Shown here: positions 1 through 5,210 of the stretch, one piece after another | Layout of the letters: each line of letters starts with the position of its first letter | Numbering within the stretch: position 1 is the stretch's first letter | From: Streptomyces violaceoruber | Lineage (GTDB): Bacteria > Actinomycetota > Actinomycetes > Streptomycetales > Streptomycetaceae | Direction of reading: 5' to 3' | NCBI GenBank assembly: GCA_000720805.1 | Contig: JODI01000162.1 | Location: 1 to 9,144, forward strand | DNA length: 9,144 nt | Notes under the pieces: model-generated | Database searches by the model: none | Seen by the model: only the letters and a program-made list of their open reading frames with translations | What the model was told of the DNA's origin: nothing | Program-made: the position numbers and the translations under genes

Positions 1-46
1 TACACCTCTCTATTCGTCGGCAGCGTCAGATGTGTATAAGAGACAG
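1..46 (+). other. Untrimmed Illumina Nextera i5 adapter (artefact)
   Basis: This is sequencing adapter, not genome. In order it reads: TACAC (end of the P5 flow-cell oligo, 1-5), CTCTCTAT (6-13, the Nextera i5 index I know as N502/S502), TCGTCGGCAGCGTC (14-27, Nextera read-1 adapter), and AGATGTGTATAAGAGACAG (28-46, the 19-bp Tn5 mosaic end). Every base from 1 to 46 is accounted for. Real insert DNA begins at 47, which is therefore a tagmentation cut point and a contig end. Any coding call that begins inside these bases is spurious. Confidence 0.98.
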
Positions 47-71
47 GTCCTCAACTGGTCCCGGAACTGGT

Positions 72-113
72 GCTGCCGGGCAGACGCCGATGTGCTCAGC
101 GTCTCCCGGCAGC
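72..113 (-). terminator. Stem-loop downstream of the NlpC/P60 gene
   Basis: The arms GCTGCCGGG plus AGACGC (72-87) and GCGTCT plus CCCGGCAGC (99-113) pair with one bulged base, giving a stem of about 15 bp around an 11-nt loop. The hairpin lies about 65 nt past the stop codon of the minus-strand gene at 178, where a terminator is expected. No T-tract follows on either side, which is usual for actinobacterial terminators. The rest of 47-177 holds no gene I can support. Confidence 0.55.
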
Positions 114-177
114 CGGCTTCAAGGGCTCCAGACCTCAGGGGCGTCAGGTGCGCCAGGGGCTCGGGGGGCTCGGGGTC

Positions 178-2001
178 TCAGGCGGGGCGTATCGCGCCGC
201 GGATAGCGGACTCGCCGGCGTAGTAGACCGACTCCTCGCGGATGTACGCTCCCGGGCCCGGGGCGTGGATCATCATGCCGTTGCCGATGTAGAGGCCCAC
301 GTGGCTGAGGTCGTCGTAGAAGAAGACCAGGTCCCCGACCCGGACGTCGGTGAGGGCGACCGCCGTGCCGACACCGGCCTGGGCCTGCGCGGCACGCGGG
401 AGTTCGACTCCGGCGGTTTTCCAGGCGGCCTGGGTCAGACCGGAGGCGTCGTACGAACCCGGCCCGGCCGCACCCCAGACGCACGGCCGGCCGATCTGGG
501 CCCGGGCGAAGGCGAGCACCTTGGCGGCCTTGAGGTCATATCCCGCGTCCACGGCCTGGGCGGGCGCAACCGGAGCGGTGGGGGCCGGAGTCGGGGCGGC
601 CGGGGTGTGTGACTCGAACGCGGTGACCTGCTGGACCGGTGTGCCGTGGGCCGGCGTGCTGTGGACAGGCGTTCCGTGGGCCGGTGTGCCGTGAACTGGC
701 GTTCCGTGGGCCGGTGTGCCGTGAACTGGCGTTCCGTGGGCCGGTGTGCCGTGAACTGGCGTTCCGTGGGCCGGTGTGCCGTGAACAGGCGTTCCGTGGG
801 CCGGTGTGCCGTGAACAGGCGTTCCGTGGGCTGGTGTGAAGGTCGTGTCGGTCGGGAGGGCTGTGGTGAACGCGGGGGCCGAAGTGGTCGGGATGCCCGT
901 GCCGTACGTCGAGTTGGGGTCGGTGAGCAGGCCCGCGGTGTAGCTCGCGGTCGGCCCGGTGGGCAGGCCCGTCGCGAAGGCCGAGGCCGGCTCGGTCGGC
1001 GGACCGGGGGCGAACATGGGCGCCGGGCCCACGGATGCGGGGGTTACGGGCGGGGGTGTGGTGACCGTGGGAGCGGGAGTGACCGGGAGGCCAGGGACGA
1101 CCCCGAGGGCCGGGGTGGCAGGGAAGTCCGGGGTGACCGGAAGATCCGGCGTGAGGCCGGTCCGCGGCAACTGCCACTGTGTCCCGGTGCTGTCGAGCGC
1201 CGTCTGGGCCGGAGTGTGCCACGGGGCCTCGGCCGGCCGGGACTCGATCGCCGCGAGCGGGGTGCTGAGCTGGGTGTTGTGCGCGGCCAGCACCTCGCGG
1301 GCCCGGGCGAGCTTCTGCTGGTTCCGCTGCTTGGTGGCCCGCAACGACGACGACCCCGAGTCGGCGGTGGACGCGGCGGGCAGTGTCGTGGCGGTGCCCT
1401 GCCCGGTGGTGTCCGGAGCGCTCGGCAGGGCCGGGGCGGAGCCGCCGGCCAGTTCCGGGACGGGCCGCGCGGTGAGCTCCGGCGTGGCCCGGTCGGCCGT
1501 CTTCGGCGCATCGAGGGCGAGGGCGTCCGTGGTGCGCTCCGCCGGGCGGGCCGGCCGCGCCTCGGGCGCGCGGGCCGGACGGGCCGGTATCCGGTCGGCC
1601 GGCAGGGCCGCCGGAACAGTGGGGCCCAGCTTGGAGCGGGCCACGTCGAACCACTGCTTGGCGACGTCGGCGAGCGCGGGATCCGCGGTCTCACGGGAGG
1701 TGCCGGCCGCCGAACCGGCGCCCCGGCGCTCGCCGGCGGACGTCGCGCCGGAGCGCTGGCGCGGGATCGCGGCCGCGCGGGTGGCGTTGTAGGTCCCGGT
1801 GTCGGTCTCGGCCTGGTCGTAGAGGCTGTTGACCCGCTGCCGTACCTCGTCGCGGCTGGGCCCGTCGTCCCCTGTCGCCGCCGCTGTTCCCGGTGTCTGG
1901 GAGAGCAGGGCCACAGAGGTGAGGGCCGCCGTCGCAAGCGCGGAGTTGCGCATGCCCGGGAGGCCGCTGCCTCCGGGGCGCGAGGTTCGTTCCGGCGCCA
2001 T
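178..2001 (-). CDS. Secreted proline/repeat-rich NlpC/P60-domain protein with altered catalytic Cys
   Basis: A 607-residue exported protein. The ATG at 2001 is chosen because GGAAGGAG lies 10 nt upstream; the frame stays open 26 codons further without a comparable site. Residues 17-42 look like a signal peptide (MRNS, hydrophobic stretch, then AAA cleavage near 42). A helical segment follows (about 48-75), then a Pro/Ala-rich linker, a second helix rich in K/R/Q (about 218-247), a degenerate 12-residue repeat (331-388), a 10-residue His-rich repeat (389-458), and a C-terminal NlpC/P60 domain (about 490-607). NlpC/P60 enzymes are cysteine peptidases that cut peptidoglycan stem peptides. Here the YDCSG motif reads YDASG (Ala519), while His567 (LSHVG) and His579 (MIHAPG) are kept. 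The only Cys in the protein is Cys507 in RPCVWG, where the family usually has Tyr. It may therefore be a pseudoenzyme that binds cell wall, or use a displaced nucleophile. The family call is firm; enzymatic activity is doubtful. Confidence 0.9.
   Translation of the reverse strand: MAPERTSRPGGSGLPGMRNSALATAALTSVALLSQTPGTAAATGDDGPSRDEVRQRVNSLYDQAETDTGTYNATRAAAIPRQRSGATSAGERRGAGSAAGTSRETADPALADVAKQWFDVARSKLGPTVPAALPADRIPARPARAPEARPARPAERTTDALALDAPKTADRATPELTARPVPELAGGSAPALPSAPDTTGQGTATTLPAASTADSGSSSLRATKQRNQQKLARAREVLAAHNTQLSTPLAAIESRPAEAPWHTPAQTALDSTGTQWQLPRTGLTPDLPVTPDFPATPALGVVPGLPVTPAPTVTTPPPVTPASVGPAPMFAPGPPTEPASAFATGLPTGPTASYTAGLLTDPNSTYGTGIPTTSAPAFTTALPTDTTFTPAHGTPVHGTPAHGTPVHGTPAHGTPVHGTPAHGTPVHGTPAHGTPVHGTPAHGTPVHSTPAHGTPVQQVTAFESHTPAAPTPAPTAPVAPAQAVDAGYDLKAAKVLAFARAQIGRPCVWGAAGPGSYDASGLTQAAWKTAGVELPRAAQAQAGVGTAVALTDVRVGDLVFFYDDLSHVGLYIGNGMMIHAPGPGAYIREESVYYAGESAIRGAIRPA
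628..837 (-). repeat. Seven tandem 30-bp units encoding TPAHGTPVHG
   Basis: This in-frame repeat encodes residues 389-458 of the NlpC/P60-domain protein. Each 30-bp unit is two pentapeptides of the form TP(A/V)HG. There are five perfect peptide copies, then TPAHGTPVHS and TPAHGTPVQQ. The DNA copies are nearly identical, differing mainly at one position (gaact versus gaaca), which suggests recent expansion by slippage or unequal crossover. The array carries 13 His spaced every five residues, so it could be a flexible wall-spanning linker with metal affinity; that function is inference. Confidence 0.95.
838..1011 (-). repeat. Degenerate 12-residue repeat next to the His-rich array
   Basis: Residues 331-388 fall into five blocks of 10-12 residues: APGPPTEPASAF, ATGLPTGPTASY, TAGLLTDPNSTY, GTGIPTTSAPAF and TTALPTDTTF. 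The shared pattern is small-x-G/A-x-P/L-T followed by four or five small residues and a terminal aromatic. The copies have diverged far more than the adjoining 10-residue array, so this looks like an older expansion. It directly abuts that array. Confidence 0.7.
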
Positions 2002-2164
2002 GGGAGCCGTACTCCTTCCGTACCTGGGCCGCTCGACTCGGCGGGTTCGCCGGGGGAAGTCGTATGGCCTGCGGGTCAACCTAAACCAACTTGTGTTCCT
2101 AGTGTGAAGATTGAAGTGTTAAATGCCCGATACGTATCTGTGACCTTCATCCCGTTACCGCTGG
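2002..2164 (-). promoter_or_regulatory. Intergenic region with probable promoter of the NlpC/P60 gene
   Basis: This 163-base gap between two minus-strand genes has a markedly AT-richer core (about 2078-2150) than its surroundings, as expected of a promoter. It contains the palindrome GATACGTATC (2129-2138) and three GTnAC half-sites on the minus strand: GTCAC at 2140-2144, and GTAAC at 2154-2158 and 2164-2168, the last two 10 bp apart in a tandem duplication of GTTACCGCTG. The ribosome-binding site GGAAGGAG is at 2012-2019. I could not choose one -35/-10 pair with confidence. No cyclic-di-AMP riboswitch pattern is visible. Confidence 0.45.
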
Positions 2165-3211
2165 TTACCGCTGTCGCCACGCCTCGTAGTGGTCGAGCAC
2201 AGTCTCCTCGATCGGGCGGTAGGAGAGGCCCAGTTCGTGCACGCTCCTGCTGTTGTCCACGCGGAACCGGATGCCGAGGTGCTTGCGGATGTAGTCCTGG
2301 GTGAGCCCGAAGGCCGGGCCCAGGAGCCGCACCGGCCAGTGCGGGAGGGCGGTGCGGGGGAGGCGGAGGTCGCGGGGATGGCGGCTGCGGATGATGCGGG
2401 CCATCTCGTGGAAGGACGTCATCGTCGGTGCCGCGACGATGTAACGGCCCTTGGCGTCGGCGTTCTCCGCCGCCGCGATGTGCGCCTCGGCCACGTCCCG
2501 TACGTCCACCGTGGTGAAGCTGAAGTCCGGGGCGCCGTAGAAGAAGTAGCCCTGGAAGAGCTCCCGCAGCAGGAAGAGGCTGCCGGACTCCGAGGCCGGG
2601 GTGAGCGAAGGACCCAGGATCAGACCGGGGTTGACGGACACCATGCGCCAGCGGTCCTGCGCGGCCTCCGCCTCCCACGCGGTGTGTTCGGCGACGGTCT
2701 TCGCGTAGTGGTACGGGTTGTTCTCCACCGTGCTCGTGGTGTTGACGTACTTCTCGGACAGCACCTGGTCGTCCATGGCCAGGACGTCGGCGTAGTCACC
2801 GAAGATCGCGCCGACGGTGGACGTGAACACCAGCCGTTCGACCGTCGGCGTCCGCTCCAGGCTCGCCAGCACGTTGCGGGTGCCGAGCAGGGCCGGGTCG
2901 ACCATGTCCCGGCGGCCGTCCTTGATCTTCTCCGGCATGAAGAAGGGCGAGGCCACGTGGAAGACCACCCGGCAGCCGGCCATCGCCTCGTCGAAGGACT
3001 CCTCCCGCAGCAAGTCCGCCTCGAACAGGGCCAGTCGGTCGGGGAACGCCTGCCGCATCTCCAGCAGCGGCCGCACCTTCGCCGTGTTCGTGACACTGCG
3101 TACGGTCGTGTGGACGCGGTAGCCCTGCTCCAGCAGCCGCCGGACCAGGTGACTGCCCACGAAACCGCTGCCGCCGGTCACCAGCACGGCCGTCTCCCGG
3201 ACTTCGCCCAC
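2165..3211 (-). CDS. NAD(P)-dependent extended SDR, dihydroflavonol-reductase-like
   Basis: A 348-residue cytosolic reductase/epimerase-family enzyme. The GTG at 3211 is chosen because GAGGAG (3218-3223) sits 6 nt upstream. The Rossmann motif TGGSGFVG (12-19) identifies an extended short-chain dehydrogenase. Arg38 in TTVRS matches the basic residue that favours NADPH in plant DFR and cinnamoyl-CoA reductases, and Asp66-Leu67 sits at the usual adenine contact. The catalytic residues are Ser131 (FTSTVG), Tyr167 and Lys171 (YHYAK); the VNPGLILGP loop (193-201) follows. Length and motif order are normal for the DFR/CCR branch, whose members reduce aldehydes, ketones or acyl-CoAs. The true substrate cannot be read from the sequence, and no neighbour indicates a pathway. 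Sterol dehydrogenase/isomerase-like SDRs are the main alternative. Confidence 0.88.
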   Translation of the reverse strand: MGEVRETAVLVTGGSGFVGSHLVRRLLEQGYRVHTTVRSVTNTAKVRPLLEMRQAFPDRLALFEADLLREESFDEAMAGCRVVFHVASPFFMPEKIKDGRRDMVDPALLGTRNVLASLERTPTVERLVFTSTVGAIFGDYADVLAMDDQVLSEKYVNTTSTVENNPYHYAKTVAEHTAWEAEAAQDRWRMVSVNPGLILGPSLTPASESGSLFLLRELFQGYFFYGAPDFSFTTVDVRDVAEAHIAAAENADAKGRYIVAAPTMTSFHEMARIIRSRHPRDLRLPRTALPHWPVRLLGPAFGLTQDYIRKHLGIRFRVDNSRSVHELGLSYRPIEETVLDHYEAWRQR

Positions 3212-3291
3212 GCTTCACTCCTCAGTCCCGCTCACAAGGTCGGTCCAAGACCACGACGGTCCGCGCCCTCGGACAGGGCCGGGCACGCGCC

Positions 3292-3333
3292 TGCCGGAAG
3301 AGAATGGTCAACTGCCGGAAGCGAATGGTCAAC
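3292..3333. repeat. Two tandem 21-bp repeats upstream of the SDR gene
   Basis: TGCCGGAAG(A/C)GAATGGTCAAC occurs at 3292-3312 and 3313-3333 with a single mismatch. On the minus strand each copy carries GTTGACCATTC. The copies are exactly 21 bp apart (two helical turns), so a protein would meet both on the same DNA face. They lie 80-125 bases upstream of the SDR start. The distal TTGACC (3327-3332) with GACCAT (3304-3309) after a 17-nt spacer is a weak promoter candidate. This could be an operator for a regulator that is not in the window. Confidence 0.6.
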
Positions 3334-3442
3334 GGCCGTGGCGGGTGTTCTCGGAGTGCGGTCCGGCCGGCTCGGGCCGGTGGATCCCCGAGGGCGGTAA
3401 CCGAGTTGGTCGGAGCGGCCCGGCCAGTCGGTGAGGAACCAG

Positions 3443-3539
3443 TTGACTGCCTCCCCTCGTGCACGAGGGGATTCCCACGGCTCGCGCCGTGGGTGCCGCA
3501 GACGGAGCACAGCCGGGAGGAGGGAAAGAAGCGGTCCAC
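3443..3539 (-). mobile_element. tnpB: Decayed IS200/IS605-type relic: TnpB zinc-finger fragment fused to right end
   Basis: On the minus strand, 3539 down to about 3495 encodes VDRFFPSSRLCSVCG. This matches the first half of the C-terminal zinc finger of TnpB (DRF/WFPSSK.CS.CG), the RNA-guided nuclease of IS200/IS605 and IS1341-type elements. The second CxxC pair and the rest of the tail are missing. Instead the sequence passes straight into a structure typical of such right ends in Streptomyces: GTGGGAATCCCC, a perfect hairpin, GGGGAGG, and the terminal GTCAA (TCAA at 3443-3446). In active elements this right end forms the 3' scaffold of the omega/reRNA, and the flanking DNA (here 3423-3442) acts as guide. 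There is no transposase, no RuvC domain and no left end, so it is a dead internal-deletion remnant. It begins 6 bases past the response-regulator stop codon. Confidence 0.78.
3453..3493 (-). terminator. Back-to-back hairpins after the two-component operon (right-end structure of the IS relic)
   Basis: CCCCTCGTGCACGAGGGG (3453-3470) is a perfect 18-bp palindrome. Four bases on, CCCACGGC-TCGC-GCCGTGGG (3474-3493) forms an 8-bp stem with a tetraloop. Together they are the structured right end of the tnpB relic. They lie 53-93 nt past the response-regulator stop codon, so they probably also terminate, or protect the 3' end of, that transcript. The rest of the gap (3212-3442) holds the 21-bp repeats, a small hairpin (3265-3279) and no gene. 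Confidence 0.6.
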
Positions 3540-3545
3540 CGGACA

Positions 3546-4217
3546 TCACCGTTCCGGAAGCCCGCCCGGCCGGACCAGCCCCGTCTCGTAGGCGAGGACG
3601 ACCGCCTGGGCGCGGTCGCGCAGGGCCAGCTTGGCGAAGATACGGGCCACATGGGACTTCACCGTGGCCTCGCTCAGCGTCAGCTCGGCGGCGAGCTCGG
3701 AGTTGGACAGGCCGCGGCCCAGCAGGGTCAGGACCTCCAGCTCGCGCGGCGTCAGCGCGGCGAGGTCGCCTTGCACGGCCGGCGGGCGGCCGGGGTCGGA
3801 GGCGAAGCGCTCCACCAGGCGCCGGGTGATGGACGAGGCCAGGAGGGCGTCGCCCGTGCCGACCAGCCGCACGGCCGCCGCCAGGTGCTCCGGGGTGACG
3901 TCCTTCAGCAGGAAACCGCTGGCCCCGACCGAGAGCGCCGTGTAGACGTAGCGGTCCAGGTCGAAGGTGGTCAGCATGAGCACGCGGCAGTCGGGGTCCT
4001 GTCGGAGGACACGGCGAGTGGCGTCCAGGCCGTCCATGACCGGCATGCGGATGTCCATCAGCACGACGTCCGGCTTCAGTTCGCGGGCCATCGTCACCGC
4101 CTCCACGCCGTCGGCCGCCTCGCCCACCACCTCGATGCCGCGCGCGTCGAGGATGAGCCGGAAGCCGGTCCGGATCAGGGTCTGGTCGTCGGCGATGAGG
4201 ACGCGGGGCGCCGTCAC
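3546..4217 (-). CDS. NarL/FixJ-family response regulator
   Basis: A 223-residue cytoplasmic DNA-binding response regulator, normal length for the family. The receiver domain (about 5-120) has the acidic pair Asp10/Asp11, the phospho-acceptor Asp55 (VLMDIRMP), Thr83/Thr84 (MLTTF) and Lys105 (LLKDV). The LuxR-type helix-turn-helix spans about 152-215 with LTPRELEVL and the recognition segment SEATVKSHVARIFAKL. The start is GTG at 4217, which overlaps the kinase stop as GTGA. No good ribosome-binding site precedes it, so translation is probably coupled to the kinase. It should be phosphorylated by that kinase. The most likely target is the divergent ABC operon, through the dyad at 5167-5197, though that link is inferred from position only. 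Confidence 0.95.
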   Translation of the reverse strand: MTAPRVLIADDQTLIRTGFRLILDARGIEVVGEAADGVEAVTMARELKPDVVLMDIRMPVMDGLDATRRVLRQDPDCRVLMLTTFDLDRYVYTALSVGASGFLLKDVTPEHLAAAVRLVGTGDALLASSITRRLVERFASDPGRPPAVQGDLAALTPRELEVLTLLGRGLSNSELAAELTLSEATVKSHVARIFAKLALRDRAQAVVLAYETGLVRPGGLPER

Positions 4218-5050
4218 GGGCGGTCCAGGGGGATGCGCGCCCGGACCCGGTAGCCCCCGCCGAGGCGACGCCGGGCGTCCAGGTCCCCGCCGTACACCGC
4301 GACCCGCTCACGCAGGCCCAGCAGTCCGCGTCCCGTGCCCTCCCCGTGGCGCGGGACCGTCCGCGTGGGGGCCGTGCCGGTCAGGACGCTCGGGCCGGTG
4401 TTCAGCACCTCGACCCGCAGCGCGTGGTCCGCGTACCGCACGGTGACCTCGGCCTCGCCGCCGTCGCCGTGCCGCAGCGCGTTGGTCAGGGCCTCCTGCA
4501 CGATGCGGTACGCGGTCACGCCGATGCCCTGCGGCAGCGGGCGCGGCTCCCCGCAGATCCGTACCTCCACGGGCAGGCCCGCGAAGGAGATCCGGTCGAC
4601 GAGCGGACCGAGCCGGTCGAGACCGGGCTGCGGTGCCAGCTCCACGGGGCCGTCCACCTCGCCACCTCCCTCGTACGCGGCGTCCTCGCCGCTCTGTGAC
4701 GGCGCCAACAGCCCCAGCAGGTGGCGTAGATCGGTCATCGCCCCGCGCCCCGCGTCCTCCACGGCCCGCAGGGCCGCCGCGGCCTCGTCCGGCATCGTGC
4801 CGAGCACCTCCCGGGCGGCGCCGGCCTGGACCACCATGAGGCTGACGTTGTGACTGACGATGTCGTGCAACTCCCGGGCGATACGGTCGCGTTCGGCCGC
4901 CACCGCGGACCGCGAGGCACTCTCCCGCTCCCGCTCCAGCAGCCACCCGCGCTCACCGACCGCCGCCTGCCACCGGCGCCGAGTGCGCCACCACGCCACC
5001 GCCAGGCACCCGGCGGCCGCGCACGCCATCCCCAGCGCTGCCATCAGCAC
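4214..5050 (-). CDS. Minimal single-TM sensor histidine kinase (DesK/NarL class)
   Basis: A 278-residue kinase. GTG at 5050 is chosen because GGAGGGGGAG ends 6 nt upstream; ATG at 5044 is possible, and a GTG at 5071 would lie upstream of that site. One hydrophobic segment (about 2-21) is followed by WRTRRRW, so the catalytic part is cytoplasmic. The HisKA_3 helix ERDRIARELHDIVSH carries phospho-acceptor His62. The ATPase domain shows the N-box (YRIVQEALTNALRHG, Asn190), a D-box-like NTG (217-219) and the G-box GTGRGLLGLRER (238-249). No extracytoplasmic or PAS/GAF sensor domain is present, and the usual four or more TM segments of related Streptomyces kinases are missing. It may therefore sense within the membrane or take its signal from the neighbouring transporter. 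It is the first gene of the kinase-regulator operon. Confidence 0.93.
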   Translation of the reverse strand: MLMAALGMACAAAGCLAVAWWRTRRRWQAAVGERGWLLERERESASRSAVAAERDRIARELHDIVSHNVSLMVVQAGAAREVLGTMPDEAAAALRAVEDAGRGAMTDLRHLLGLLAPSQSGEDAAYEGGGEVDGPVELAPQPGLDRLGPLVDRISFAGLPVEVRICGEPRPLPQGIGVTAYRIVQEALTNALRHGDGGEAEVTVRYADHALRVEVLNTGPSVLTGTAPTRTVPRHGEGTGRGLLGLRERVAVYGGDLDARRRLGGGYRVRARIPLDRP

Positions 5051-5166
5051 GTTCGTCTCCCCCTCCGACACGGATTCACCTTGGCAGACGGCCTCCCGAT
5101 TCGCATCCGTCCGGGGATCCAGTGCCCTGCATCCCCAGGATGAGGAGCCGTCCGCACTGCCATCTC

Positions 5167-5197
5167 CGGAGGGATGCGCGGGCCGCGCTCTCCTCCG
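5167..5197. promoter_or_regulatory. Interrupted 31-bp dyad in front of the ABC operon
   Basis: The sequence is symmetric about base 5182. CGGAGG (5167-5172) pairs with CCTCCG (5192-5197), and GCGCGG (5176-5181) with CCGCGC (5183-5188), separated by 3-base mismatched steps. It ends exactly where the -10 element TAGCGT begins, so a protein bound here would cover the -35 position. It sits in the gap between the divergent kinase and ATPase genes, making it the best candidate operator for the response regulator. An RNA hairpin is less likely because it lies upstream of the predicted transcription start. Confidence 0.5.
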
Positions 5198-5203
5198 TAG
5201 CGT
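5198..5203 (+). promoter_or_regulatory. Probable leaderless -10 element of the ABC operon
   Basis: TAGCGT fits the Streptomyces -10 pattern TAnnnT and lies 7 bases before the ATG at 5211, which places the transcription start on or next to the start codon. No ribosome-binding site is visible just upstream of this ATG, which agrees with leaderless translation. There is no convincing -35 hexamer, as expected if an activator bound at the adjoining dyad supplies that contact. Confidence 0.55.
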
Positions 5204-5210
5204 CTTGCAC

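Noticed and set aside
628..837. Possible CRISPR array
   Set aside because: The 30-bp units are contiguous with no spacers and stay in one coding frame.
2002..2164. Cyclic-di-AMP (ydaO-type) riboswitch, common before Streptomyces wall-hydrolase genes
   Set aside because: The gap is only 163 bases, and I could not find the conserved ydaO motif segments or the expected helices.
646..2304. Long open frames on the plus strand across the NlpC/P60 gene
   Set aside because: They are shadows of the minus-strand gene caused by high GC. Their products are Arg/Gly-rich with no domain, while the minus frame has a signal peptide, repeats and an NlpC/P60 domain.
2189..3400. Long plus-strand frame opposite the SDR gene
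   Set aside because: No recognisable domain; the opposite strand encodes a complete SDR with all catalytic motifs.
3443..3545. Intact insertion sequence or functional TnpB gene
   Set aside because: Only one CxxC half-finger and the right end remain; there is no RuvC motif, transposase or left end.
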